From contig PYSS01000082.1 in the NCBI GenBank assembly GCA_003049465.1, forward strand, positions 62,001 to 126,000: DNA of 64,000 nucleotides, written 5' to 3'. Below, one piece after another: positions 1-12,764 of this stretch; the stretch's first letter is position 1, and each line of letters begins with the position of its first letter. The notes under the pieces were generated by a model that was given only the letters and a program-made list of their open reading frames with translations, searched no databases and was not told where the DNA came from. The position numbers were made by a program, and so were the translations under genes. This stretch comes from Magnaporthiopsis rhizophila. Taxonomy: Eukaryota; Ascomycota; Sordariomycetes; Magnaporthales; Magnaporthaceae.

Positions 1-216
1 GCTCTTGTCGTAGCTGCCCGAGTGGATATAGCTGGCCGCGTCCCAGACCGTCGACCAAAACATCTCGCGCTCGCTGACCGAGAAGCGGTGCAGGTCCGCA
101 AACGTCGACAGACCAGCATTGTGTTCCCGGTTGAGCCGCTGCATGAAGCCGTACATGGCCGTGCTCGTCGGGTCTGGGTGCTCCCAGAGCTTTTTGGGCA
201 CGACGGTTGGATCCAT
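1..216 (-). CDS. Acetoacetyl-CoA synthetase-like protein, N-terminal fragment
   Basis: Reading the minus strand from an ATG at 214-216 gives 72 codons that run off the left edge. They begin MDPTVVPKKLWEHPDP and include NREHNAGLSTFADLHRFSV and a later FWSTVWDAASYIH stretch. This matches the N-terminal leader of acetoacetate-CoA ligases (acyl-adenylate superfamily, ACAS_N region), which activate acetoacetate to acetoacetyl-CoA in the cytosol. The AMP-binding core is outside the window, so the assignment rests on the leader only. The start is the first ATG after a leader that contains a run of 36 A in the sense direction, only 14 nt upstream. Another member of the acetyl-CoA synthetase group is the main alternative. 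Confidence 0.8.
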   Translation of the reverse strand, partial: MDPTVVPKKLWEHPDPTSTAMYGFMQRLNREHNAGLSTFADLHRFSVSEREMFWSTVWDAASYIHSGSYDKS

Positions 217-229
217 TGTGAGCTGTGCT

Positions 230-267
<38 letters not shown>

Positions 268-932
268 TCGCTGGCTGTGAATGAATGCTTGGATTTGCGA
301 GCGGGATTTCCGGCAGCCCTAAAATGCCAGATGGACGTCCAGGTTGAGATGCTGGCTCTCTCGCGGGCCCAGGATGTCAGCGCCACTTTACCCCGGTCCG
401 GCCTTCCCCAGAAAACAAGGCGGGCGCTGTCCGTGCCGACCGCATGGGTAAGAAACCAGCGGGAACATCTCTGGTTGGTCAAGACTAGTTCCTGCCGAGG
501 TGCCGAGGCCGCAAGGGCTCCGACAGATGACAAGGGGGTTCAGCTCGGCAAATATGAATCCGCTGCCGGCGAGATACGACGCCTGCGTCTCATTGGGCAC
601 ATCACTTCATATACAAACGAGAAAGAAAAACCGAATTATCGTAGTTGCTGTGGTGCTGTACAGGTATCATATCACTCTCTCCTCCATGCTCGATCAAATG
701 CCCTCCCACCCCTTGCTTCATCGCTCTAGACGCCAAACATGCAGAAAAGAAAAAACTTGGCAAAACAAATAAAGACCTTGCTCACCGATACAACACGAAA
801 ACGGCTGTGAACACGGCGGCCCGCCCATGTCTATACCCCTCCATCCTTCCTTCTCCCGGTTGTGCTATTACCAAATATCATAAAACTCTGCTCCAGAAAA
901 AAAGAAAATCTTGACAAAAAATATCCTATCCC
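217..932. other. Intergenic: leader of the left-edge gene and 3' flank of TRA1
   Basis: The stretch holds a T36 tract at 231-266 and A/T-rich sequence next to the TRA1 stop codon. Short overlapping frames between 388 and 914 have no protein-like features. I see no gene. Confidence 0.6.
231..266. repeat. Homopolymer T36 (A36 in the left-edge gene's leader)
   Basis: An uninterrupted run of 36 T lies on the plus strand, 14 bp before the start codon of the minus-strand acetoacetyl-CoA synthetase-like gene. If transcribed it is an A36 tract in the 5' UTR. Confidence 0.95.
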
Positions 933-3900
933 TCACAGATACGGCATCCAAAGCGCATCGCACAGCGCCAGGTTCGTCGGTGCCACCGCCTTGCTGATCA
1001 GGTCAATCACCGTCTGCGTCGCCGGCAGGTTGCCCACGGGCGCCTGCGCCAGACTGACCGCCTTCTTGACGATCATGTCGCTGTTGGTCTGCACCGTGTC
1101 GCGCAGCTGCTGCTCCGTCAATACCCCGGACCGATGGCTACTCGTGAACCAGAACATGACCTCGTCCCGCACAAACAGCGTCAGCGCGTGCTCCAGCTCG
1201 TGCTCCGGCTCCGTCAGGCACCGCGCGATCGCCATCATGGCCGCGCTGAAGATGCCCTCGGTCGCGAGCGGGCCCATGAGCGTCTGCAGGTTCGGCGTCA
1301 ACCGGAACGGCACCGGCTCCGTGTTGAGGAAGATGGGCCGCTGCGGCGTCATAAACGACATGAGCTCCGACCCCCAGATGTTGCCCGACCCCCGCGCGAT
1401 GTTGATCTTGTGCGGGTACCGCTTGTCGATGTAGAGGATGTACGTCATGAACGTGAGCGCTGCCAGCTGGTACGAAAAGCGCCGCCGGAACAGCCAGAAC
1501 TCGGCAAAGTCCGGGTACGCCGCCTGCACGTACTCGAGCGCCACCGTGTGCGGCACCCACTTGTCGCGGATCGCCGTGAACACCTCGAGCCGAGCCGCTG
1601 TGTGCTGCTCCGAGTTCTTCTGTTTGGCCGGAAAAGCGAGTCTGGTTAGCCACCGCTGCTGCTGCGTCTCAACAACAAAGTCCTTGGGTCCACTTACAAC
1701 TCCTGGCTTGGTATCCACAAGCCCCCGGAGTCGGTCCATGGTGAACATGACCGGCTCGTCCTTCGCCATGCGGTTACGCCGACAGTGGTCCTCATACATC
1801 CCCTGCAGCGTAATGTACGTCGTGTCCTCCTGGACAATACGAATGTGCGGCGCCAGCGGCACCATGAGCGGGAGCGTGAACTGCAGGTCCCGCTTCCGGC
1901 TCTCCTTCTTGCGGCCCAGCCTCACGTTGAGCTGCCGGAACAGCTGCAGTATCCGCTCTTCTCGCCGGCAGTGCCTGGCCGCGGGATGTTGAATCGCGAA
2001 ACAGTGTACGCTGCCGTCGTGTCCACGCATCTTGAGCCTCCGGTGCGACCCGCCGATCGTCCGCACCAGGTCCACGTTGGGCAGGAACCGCTCGATGCGC
2101 ACAAAGTCCTGGTTCCTGTCCTTGTGCTGCAGGTACTGGCCCGGCACTTCCACGTCATCAAACTTCTGGTACCGAAACTCGCTGAGGTGCGGGGAGAATG
2201 ACTCCAGGTTTGCGTGGCAGATTCGTCTGTCGAGCTTCTCCTCGAACTTATCGCGCCACCGCCTCAGCTTCTGGATGTACTCGTACATGGTCGGCTTGAC
2301 CTTTACGAATTCGGCTTCAAACGTCGGGCGCGTGTGTGGTGGCAATATCGTCTCAGCAAAGCGCGTTATGTTTGTTTCGGTCGGTGCCGGCAGCTTGACG
2401 TCCTTGGCGTACGACGTTGGCATGCGGCTAACGTAGGCCAGGCCGTCATTCAGCAGCGCCACGATGAGCCGGTACGCATCCTCATCCGGCGGGCACTTGA
2501 AGTTCTTTTGAATCTGGTCCACCATCGTCTCCATCGACAGCGCCAGTAGTGGGAACGCTGTCTTGAGAACGCTCATAATCTCCTCGGTCAACTCCCACGG
2601 CGGCTTCTTCTGGATTGGGCCCGTTTGCTGTTGATCGCCAGGAGCTGAAGCACTGTTGGTAGCAGTGGCTGTTGAGGTAGCAGCAGCAGCTGCTGCTGCT
2701 GCTGCCGCCGCTGCGGCGGCGGCGGGATTCTGGGGGCCAGGGGTAGATGTCGACGAGTTTTGCGGCGCGGGCGTTGACGCAGCACCACCCTCTCCGTCTG
2801 CGCCTTCGCTCTTTACCTGTTCCCCATTGGCCGTGCCGGGCCTCGGTGTGCCGGACTCTGTCTTGGCAGAATTCGACGCCGGCGTCTCGGCCCTGGTCAG
2901 CGACGGCGACGCACTAGACTGCTTGTTCGCGGCGGCCGCCGCGTTGGCAGCCTGCAGCTTCTGGCGCTGGAGCCTCTCCTTGGCCTCCTGCGCCTTCTTG
3001 ATGACTGTCATGTCCTCGCGGTTCGTCCGGAGCTGGAAGTAGAGCGCCTGCGGGTACGACTTTGCAATCTTGAGCAGAATCGAGTGCACCCGCACCGCCT
3101 CCTTGTGGCCCAGCCCCGTCAGCAGCTGCGGGATAAAGGTGATCCAGTACCACGTTGGCGTCTCGCCCTTGAAGTCGTCGAACCCGGCCGCGATGGTGCC
3201 CTTGGGGTCGTCCAGGCTGAGCAGCCAGAGGATCCGCGAGAGCAGCTTGCGCGACTTGGCGCTGCGGTAGCTCCCAGCGGCCTGCAGGTACGAAGTAAGC
3301 GCCTGGCGGGCCGATTGCAGATCCGTCGGCTCCTCCTTGAACCGACGCTCGTTGAAGTAGCCCCACTCGGCCCAGGCCTTTGCTGCGGTGATATCGAAAT
3401 ACAATGCCGTGCCGTACGCGTGGTCCGCCTCGTCCTTCTGCTTCAACTTCTCGAGGAACATGCCCTTGAGTGTGTAGAACTCTGCCTTTTGTGGCGCACT
3501 AAAGTAGTTGAGATTAGTGTTGTTGATCACTTCGAGGCCGCTCGTCAGCTCGTCCGGGTTCTGGAAGTGGCATTTGGCCTGCTCGCGCAGCTTCAGGAAT
3601 GCTTCCTGGATCTCAATGTTCGGCAGCAGATAGATGCGACTCAGTTGACCCACGCAGACCTCGGGGAGGCTGTGCTTGCGCGCCACGTGCGCGAACCGGT
3701 TGATGATCCACGCCGTCTCGTGGTAGCCCCGGTACGCAAACGTCGACCCGCCCGTCTGCTGGTTCTGCGGCGGCAGCAGCGGTATGTACGTGCTGTTGAT
3801 GAGCCCAAAGATGTGCTGCCTCCACGTGACCAGGTCCTGCCACGTCGTGATGTCGTCCCACGTGTTGGGCAGCCTATCGCGCCAGGCGCCGAGGAGCAGC

Positions 3901-6900
3901 TTGAGCTCGCTGGACTTGTTGTCCAGGTTCTGCAGCGACGTGCTTGCCAGGCTCGCGCAGATAACGCTAGCGTCGTGCAGTTCCACCAGCTGCTGGAAGT
4001 TCTGCAGGAGCGGGATGTGCGCTGCCGTGAAGCGACGGGGCAGTTGGTGCCACTTCCTGATAGACAGCTGTATTGCCTCGTCGCACACGCGCGTAAACTC
4101 AGGCAGGCCCTCCTGCTTGCTGTGCAGCTTGAGCAGCGACATAAAGGCCTGGAAGAAGGCCCTCCTTGGCGTCGGCGCGTCCATAACGCCCTTGATAAGG
4201 TTGTCCAGGGCCTCGCGGTGCTCCTGGTTCGTCCACATCTCCGTGTTCCTCCACGCGCATTCTAGCAGGAGGTCTTGGAAGTTCTCGTGCTTAGCAAAGT
4301 CTTGAAGTATGTCCCATTGCTGCAGCTTCTGCGCGCAGAGCACCCAGTGGTCCTCCCAGAGCATGTACTCGGCCTGGGAGAAGGGGATCACCCCCGTGCG
4401 CGCCTTTATTTGAGCCGCCTCGTAGCCCTTTTGCGCCTTGTCCCACATGCCATTCTGCTCGTACGAGAGCGCCGAGTTGGTCTCGAGGAACTGGCACCGC
4501 CTCCGCCAAGTGCCGTAGAACAGGTCGTCCTCCTGGAGGAGCGCGTAGAGCTCCGTCAGGGCGTCGAGGTTGCTCTCCCTGACGTTCGCCGAGTCCGATT
4601 CGGGAAGTACCGCCGCCTTCTCCAGCTGGCAGAGCGACGTGTACCACGCGTCAAAGGTTTTGGCCTCGTACTTGAGCACGTGCGGCGGCAGCTTGCACTC
4701 GGGCCAAGCCTTTGCCGCGCCCTCCAGGAGGGACTGCACCACGTTCGGCCGCTTGTCGATCTGCCGCGCGTGAAAGTCCTTGGTGAGTAGCTGCACCATC
4801 CCACGCTCGAGGTCCGACCGCTCCTCACGGAGGGTCGCTGCCCAGTACATGGGGAACAGCGCGACCCAGAGCTGGTGCGCGAGGGCGGGGTCCGTGTGCT
4901 GCAGCTGTGACAGCGGCTCGATGATGTCGCGGACCCTCACGTCGCCGAGCTCGGCCACGAACTTGCGGTGGCGCGTCATGAGGGCGTCGTACTTGTCGTC
5001 CGCCATATTGCTGGGCTCCCTCGGGTCCTTGGCGTAGTTGCTGAACCGCTGCGACACGGGCATGATGCGGAAGTCCTCCTGGTGCAGCTGCGTCGGCGTG
5101 TTAAGCTCGACCGCGCCCAGCAGGAGCTGCGTCGCCTGGCTGAGCCAGTACGACTCGGCCAGCGTGTCCCAGTTCTGCGACTTGATCACGTACCCGAGCC
5201 GCACCGTCGCCACCTTGGGCAGGCTCTTGTCGAAAATGGCCATGAAGCGGTTGCGCATGTCGACATCCTGCGCCCTAGTGCCGATGAGGAACGCATGCTC
5301 GAGCCTGACCGTGAGCTCCGTGTGGGCGATCTTGGGGTCTTCGTAGATGCGGATGACCAGCTCCAAGAAGCGCTGCAGCATCGTCGGGTCCTGGCGCTGC
5401 TCGAATGATAGCATCTTATGTAGCACAGCGCATTTCTCCTTAAGCGTCGGCCAGGTACCCTCGGAGCGAAACACCCAGTTCTCGACCATTTTGAGGATCA
5501 TGTCGCACAGCGGGATATTCAGGGACTTGTCGACCAGGGATGCGAGCACACTAAGAAACGGCCGCCTGTTGTCGCCGAGAATCTCCATGCGCTTGGCCAC
5601 GACCTCGACGGCCTTCAGGATCAGGTTGCTCTGAATCTCAAGATCGTACGGTGCCATCTCAACGACCGACGAGTCCGTAGGCCGCTGACCCATGCTGAGG
5701 GTCATCTTGGCCTGGAAGTGCGAGACGTGCTCGCGGGCCAGCTTGACCTGCAGTGACTTCATGAGCGCCGGGATATGTGGGTCGACCGCTGACGGGTCGC
5801 GGTTCCCGAGGGACCAGATGATGTTGATGCCTGACACGTAGTTGGACGCGGCCATGGTCTCGGTCGCAATGCCCGACAGAAAGTTGACCACCTCTGAAGA
5901 CTGGCTCTCGGATTCGCCCTCGGCGTCGGCGTCCTCCATCTGCACGTCGTCGGACGGCACGGGAATAGCATCGAGGACGCGCTTGATGGTCGGCCGAATC
6001 TCGCGGCCGTCGTCGTACTTGGGGTCCGCCAGGTGCAGACAGTCCTGGATTTCGGGATTCTCTGACTTGAGGCACTTCTCGAGCACCTTCTGGATCTTTT
6101 CCATGTTTTTGAGGACCCATTCGTCCGACTTGGAGTTGAGGATGATGCGCACGACCTGCAAAGTGTTAATGATGTTGGTGAGGAACTTGTCGTCAAACTT
6201 CTCCTTGTCCGCGGGGTCCGCCGTCAGGATGCTGCCGGTCTTGTCGCTGGCAAGGATGATCTCGGTGACGTTGGGGAAAAGATCGACATCCAGGTCGCCC
6301 CAATACTGCGGCTGCAGCAGGTTGTAAAGCAGCTGCATCGCCCGCTTGCACATGTCCGTCGGAGGCGGAGGTAGAGCTGGGCCAGGAGTTGAGGTAGTGT
6401 CCCTCGGCTTGGCAGACGGTAGCACGTACCGCTCGCTCAGCTGGGCAATGAACTCTACCAGGTACCGAACCATCTTCTGTCGGGCCATCGGCGGGATCAG
6501 GAACTCGGCCCTCTCAGTCCTGGTTGTCGGGGGCGACGATGTGGCCGTCTCGGTCTCGAGCCTCCTCTTCTTGGACATCGGAGACTCTGACAGCGCGCGG
6601 TTGGTCCCCGACGATGATTCCACACCCTCGACGCGGCGCTTCTCCCACTCCCAGATGAGCCACATCATGTTCAGGGCCAGCTTCTTGCTCTCGTTTGATG
6701 GGTTAGGCGGCGCCGCAACCTTGCGCAACGACTGGATCAGCAGAAGCGCAAACTTCTCGCGACCCTCGTAGAAGAGACCGTGGTGCTTGACGAGGAACTG
6801 GAAGATGCTCGTCATCAGCTGCACGTTCTGGCCCTCTTCGGCGAGGAGGCGGCGCGGAGCCATAGCCCAGACGGCGTTGCGGTCATCCGGCCGCGTGGGG

Positions 6901-9900
6901 CAGCGCCGGGGTAGCACGGGGGCCAGGAGTTCAAGGGCCTGCATCACGAGCACGCGGCCCTCGTTCTGGCTAGTCTTGAGCAGCGTAAAGTAGATCTGGC
7001 TGACAATCTTGGCGGGCGTGTCGTACTGTGCGATGAAGTACGAGATTACCACGTACGCGGCGTGCTTGTTGATGACGTCCTCGAGACGGATGTAGGCCCA
7101 GCCGAACCGGATGATGTCTTTCCTGGCGTCCTGAAGGCTGGCGTGGTGATACTTGACCAGCATGGCCGACAGCTGCAGCACCTCCATGCGCGTGTGATCG
7201 ATGCCGGGCTGCAGGAGATCCTCTTGAGCGTCTCCCAGGTTGCTCTTCCAGATCTTGCTGTTGATGGACTCGATCACTGTCCGGTCCATAAGGCGCGGGC
7301 CGCCACCCTGCTCCGGCTGGTCCCAGTGCCGCATTACGTCCATGGCCACGATGGGGTTGACGATGGAATGTAGCAGGAAGCGCTTCGTCTTCTGCGACGC
7401 AGCCCTGCCGGCGTACAGGTCCAGGCACTTCAGGACGATGGTCCTCCAGAACTCGACCGACTCGTTGCAGATGACGCCCTTGTAGATGTATGATAGCAAC
7501 GTCTGCGTCATCCTGAACTCGTCGTTCGTGACGGCATCTACCAGGCTGAAGAAGGCGTCGAGATCCTTGGGCGCCTGCTCCAGCGACTTTGTCAGGATCC
7601 CAATGAGCTGCTCGCCGGCCTGGTTGGCGGCAAGACGCAACTCGGGGGGCAGATCGTTACTCCGCAGGTGCTTCTCAAGGTCCTTGCCGTTCTGCTTGAG
7701 CCATGCGAGGTGCTCCCTCCGCTCCATCCAGGACCGCGAGTCCGGCCAGCCGGAGAGGGCGTCGAGCACGTTGATGGTCTCGATGATGGCCGCGTACCTA
7801 GTCTCACGCCCGTCGTTGATGACGGTGCTACAGGCCCGGATCAGCTCGTCGACATGGCTGCTGGCGTGGTCCCGAATCGGCTGGCTCTCCGCGTCACGCA
7901 GCACCTGCGACAGGAAACGCCCGTATTTGATGTTGTCGATCTTGCCGAGCAGCAAACCCCAGACCTGATTGGGATAACGGTTGAGATACTTGTACAGGGG
8001 CGCCCGGAACGGGCTGCAGTGTGTCCGCCGCAGTTTCTCCTCGAGGTCGAGTACGGTATCGATGACACGCTCGAGGAACACGTCAGCGGCAGGTGGGAGC
8101 AGGTGGAAGATGTTAAAGACCGCTGCTATGACCTTCATCGTCGGGTGCTGCTCAAAGAAGGTAAAGGAGATCTGCTGCAGCGACGCAGGATCGACGAGAG
8201 ACTTGGTGTGCTCCAGCAGCCGCGAGCCGATTTCCACCTTGAAATACGATGTGAGAAGTCGAAGGAGTCTTGCCAAGTTGTCCAGGCCGTGGACCGTCAA
8301 CTGCTTAGCATTTTGGAGGCTAGCTAAGACGGGCCGGAGGCCTGACTGGAGGAGCTCCTTGGGCAGCTTGTTAGTGGGCGAAAGTACGCCCTTCAAGGCA
8401 TCATTGGCGGCCTCAATGGTGGGCCTTGGCTCCTGATAGAGACACTTGAAAAACACAGACACTATCTTGGTGCGATGCCTGTCGTTGGGGCCTTTGGCGA
8501 ATTCCTCGAAGCCCATTGCGGTCTTGAGGATCTTGATGCACGAAACCCTCAGGTTGACAATGTACTCGTGAGTGCGGAATTCGCCAGGCTTTCCGGCCAG
8601 GGACTCGTCGCTCGCGTCGGCGAGTGCCAGAGACTCCATCAGCAGCCTGTTTAGGTGATCGTCGAACTGAACGAAGTCGCTCTTGAGCGTCATGTAGTAC
8701 GTCACGGCATCGATGTAGCCGATCTGCACCGCAAACGGCAGCGCCCGGAGAGGCTTTCCGTAGATTGGGGCGAGCAGCCGGTCCTTGTAGGGCTCGATCA
8801 GCTCCCAGACCTCGGCGCCCGTAGCCTTTGCGATAGTCTCCAGCAGGCGCTTGGCAGTCTCACGAACGTGTCGGTTCATATGCGACAGCTCCGTGTTCAG
8901 GGCGTGACAGACCTGCGCCATACGCGGCAGTCGCGGTTGCGGCTGGCCCGGCTGGCTGGGCGCCGCAAGGACGTCCTCCTTCTTGATGTCCTTGGTTATC
9001 CTCCCCATAAGAACGTCCAAAGTCTCCTGTGCGGACCGGCGCGTCTTCTCGGGCAGGTCCTGGGGCATGTCCTTGACCACGTGCATCAGGGCGCGGATGT
9101 AGTCCATTTGCCTCGCAGAAACAAACCAATCGCCAAGGTCGACTTCGGTCAAAAGCGTGTGTATACCGAGAGCGCCCCCCATCTTGGTGAACCACTCCTC
9201 CTCATAACACCCGTGACAGAACGCCGAGGCCAGATGATTGAAGAAAGGTAGACGGCCAACCTCGCTCTCGGACCCAAAGATGATGCTGGTCGTCTTGAAC
9301 ACCTCGCAAATTGCGCGCTGGGCGGCAGCGCGGATATCGGGGTGCTCCGAGGCAAGCGAGTCTAGTATCGCATCGGACAGGACCCGCGTGTCGAGGAACA
9401 GCGGTCCTTCGCCAGCCTCGACGACAAAGGAAGTGTTGGACGCGCGCTTCAGCTCCTGCAGGCCCCTGCCCACCTCGATGATGGTGAAGTGGCGGCAGAT
9501 GTTCATCAGAAAGACTTCCATGTCGGCGGCATAGTCGGGCAGAGACTGGGCAAAGAAGAGCGCCTTGAGAAGTCGCTTGAGCACATCGCCCTGCTCTTCG
9601 TTTTTTTGAATGGAGCGCCTGCGGTCGTTGGTCTCGAACGCCGAGAAGTCGCCGTCGAGCTTCTTCGCCAGCAGGTCCTGAGCCTGCAGGCGCACCTGGC
9701 GGGCGACGTCGTCTGAGAGCTGGTCGATGCCTATCCTGAGCTTCACCTGTGCGACGATGAAGTGCAAGGCGTGCTTGGTATAATATGCGTCCGACTGCTT
9801 CGAGGTCTGAGGGCCTTTGCCAGGCTTCGGCACCTCCATCAACTTCTGGATCGCGAGCTCGATACCAATGTCGACCGGAAATGCCCTATCCTTCTTAGAT

Positions 9901-12764
9901 CCAATAAGCCGGAGATCGATGCTGGACCGGTCGTCCACATACTGCTGGAAAGTGACGGGGAGGGCGTCCGTCATGAACTTGCGGTTTCGGCCGCCGAGCT
10001 TGCCGAGAATCCTCATGGTAGTGTGCGCGTGGAAGTGGCTGTACGGATGCGGCTTCAGATGCTCGAACAGGGCCGTCATCAGGTCATCGATCACTGGGGC
10101 CATGATCGGATCCAGGTAATCCGCAGTCAAGTTATCCACACACAGCTCGAGCGTGCGCAGCCCCTGGCCAACCAGCTCTGTGCCTGCGCGGAGGGCCACC
10201 ACCAGCGGCCTCATAAGGTAGCTGAGATGAGGAAGCAGATTGCTGAGACGGGCGGGGACGGTCAAGCACAACTCAACGTAGAGGTCCCGCTCGATTGGCC
10301 TCCGGGCCGCCATGAGGAGGGTATTGAGCACATCCAGTAGCATTTCGAGAAGCGGCAATATCTGCTTGTAGAGATGTTCGAACTTTCCCCCACCTATGCT
10401 CCTAAAGAGAGACCTCAGCAGGAGAAAATAATTCATAGGCTCCTCCGCGCGGGTCGAGAGGTCAATGCTCTTGGTCACGATGTCCAGGACGTGTGGGAGC
10501 AGGACCGGCTCGTTCTGGGTGGCGAACAAGGTGACAGCCATGAAGGCGAGCTTGAACAACCTCAGGAGAATGGACGACGTCTTCACATCCGCCGACCCGA
10601 TGTCCTCGATGCGCTCCATCAGGAAGCGAAGCAGCATGCCGCAAAAACTAGGCGATGTGGCTTCGCTGGCGAGGAAAAACTGGGGGATGTGGAGGAGGGC
10701 ATGGTGGTCGAAGATCATCTCGTACAGCCGTGGCATCTCCTGCTGGAACACCTCGTGGAAGGTGGCCGGGTCGATGCAGTGGAAGACGGTGGCGAACGTC
10801 TCGAGGAGGTCCTTCTCCTCCTTTCCACTAGAAACCATGTAGAGGTTCGCCATCTCGACCGACGACGTCGAGCTCGCGTCGGGAACGGGCTTCTCGGCCT
10901 CGTAGTATCTGAACACGTAGGCGCCCTCGCGGAAAAGCTTAACGATAACCTGCACCTCCTCGGCAGTGAAGCCGTAGCTGACATCCTGCCAGTGCTGCGG
11001 CGCCTTGGCGGGGTCGATGACCTGGCCAGGGTTGCAGAACTTGAGTTGGTAAAATGTGTTTTTGAGGCCGTTCATGAGATTCTTGAACAGGAACTTATTG
11101 TCCACGACGGGGTCCGTCCCCCTGTCACGCGGGTTGGACGTCTTGATGGGCATCGCATTAAAGATGTCGATCTCGTCCCACTCGGGACGCTGGTCCTTGT
11201 GGGCGAGGTAGGTCTCCTGGGTGCCCTCCTGCTTCCGGAAGGCCTCGGAGAGCTTGACGGCGTTCTCGTACTGCCTGTTCATAGCGGCAAACTTGTCGCC
11301 GATGGCGTTGAGGATCATGATGAGGTAATGGCGGGCATCCACCTTGTTCGGCATCTTGGCGATGCACTCGGCCATGTTCAGCAGGAGCTTCGCGCTCATG
11401 GTCTGGAAGCTGGTGCCGGGGAACGTGTCCTGCAGGTTCTTGGTGTAGACCTCGACCGTCTTGCGGATCTGGGCCGGCGAGAGGTTATCGCGCACGTGGT
11501 GGATGAGATCCGCCAGCATACTATACGCAAGTGGGCGCATCGTCTCGTACACGGTCAGGCCGTCCCCGATCAGGGTGCGCTCCTCGAGGAGCTCGTCTAT
11601 CTTTGGCAGAAAGATCTTCCTGAAGTTAAAGTTGATTATGTGCCGGATGGCAACGAGCAGCTCCTTGCGTGCGCTCGACCGCTCGCGCGGGCAGTCCTTG
11701 AGCAGGCGCACCACGATGTCGGGCAGCGTCGGCAGGAAGTCGGTCAGCTGCTGGGAGTACTGTCGCAGCAGATACGCCAGGAAACTCATAGTCTTGACCT
11801 GCGCCGTAACGAAGCCGCCAAACGCGGCCCGGTTCTTGATGCCCGGGCTAACACCCGAAAAGATGGTGCCCCTGGCGGCCGCCTCGGCATGCGCCTGCTC
11901 CTGCGCCTTGGCCTGGAGACACAGGACACCCTTGATCAGGGGCACAAAAGCCTTGACGTTCTGGGGCACGATGTTGCGGTACACCTGGAAGATGGACACG
12001 ACTATGATGGGGCACTCGGACAGCACCGCGAACGACTGCATCCCCCGGAGCAGCGGCCTCGAGTTCTGCTGTTGGTCGAAATCAGGGGCCGGCGCCACCG
12101 GCGACGCGGGGCCGGACTGCTGGAAAGTGGTCTGGGAGCTGGACGGGGTGGACGGGCCGCCGGGGGCGCTGGCGGCGGCCGAGCCGTTGTCGAGCTGCTC
12201 GTGGACGACGCGCTCCATCTGCTCGAAAAGCTCCTGGATCAGGGAGAGGAACGGCTGGACCTTGCCGGCCATGATCTTGTGCTGGTGGCGCATGATGTCC
12301 GAGATGATCTTGACGCACAGCGTGGCATTGTCCTCGTTGTCGGTGCGGACGAGACCCATCAGCAGGTCGACCACCTCTTCGGCATACGGCTCGAAGGGCT
12401 CGGAGGGGCTCGGCGTGGTCGGCAGTCGGTGTAGGATTTCGAGGATGCAGTTGCGTAGCCTCTGCTCCGGCGCGGCGCTCTGGAATATGCATGGTCCCCT
12501 CAAGACGTTGATGAAGACGGGCATTACCCGTTTGAGGAAATGGGGGTAGATGGCGAGTCCCGAAGTGTAGTGGTCCAGAGTATCGCGAAGGTTCGTCGCC
12601 GACTCTAGCTTCTGCTTCGGGTCTGTGAAGGTCGAAATCAGTACTGCGCGTCCAAGGCTGCCGCGTGAAGTCTCGGCGTGGGAAGTTTATGGGGTGGTGG
12701 GAGACGCACCCGTCTCCGCGGAGACGAGCCGCTTCACGGCCTCCTCCAGCACGCTGGCCGACAT
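933..12764 (-). CDS. TRA1: Tra1, PIKK-family pseudokinase subunit of SAGA and NuA4
   Basis: This is a giant scaffold protein that recruits the SAGA and NuA4 histone acetyltransferase complexes to activators in the nucleus. The main frame runs from 12622 to 933. A short first exon at 12710-12764 (18 codons plus 1 nt, starting MSASVLEE) joins it through an 87-nt intron (12623-12709; donor GTGCGT, branch TACTGAT, acceptor CACAG), restoring DPKQKLESATNLRDTL. A second 78-nt in-frame intron (1620-1697; GTAAGT, branch GCTAAC, ACAG) is hidden in the C-terminal region. With both removed the protein is about 3,888 residues, normal for Tra1. N-terminal HEAT repeats fill roughly the first 2,500 residues. 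A FAT region follows, then an Ala/Ser/Gln-rich insert near residues 3,240-3,340, a PI3K-like domain without canonical catalytic motifs, and a FATC tail ending WMPYL. Identity is secure; exact exon ends are inferred. Confidence 0.95.
2679..2727 (-). repeat. GCN-type trinucleotide tract encoding poly-Ala in Tra1
   Basis: A GCN-rich tract encodes about 16 consecutive alanines in the low-complexity linker between the FAT and kinase-like regions of Tra1. The codons are mixed GCA/GCT/GCC/GCG. It is probably a disordered linker. Confidence 0.85.

Noticed and set aside
10374..12434. A 686-codon plus-strand frame opposite TRA1
   Set aside because: It lies entirely antisense to a highly conserved gene; the open frame follows from the GC-biased codon use of TRA1 and shows no domain.
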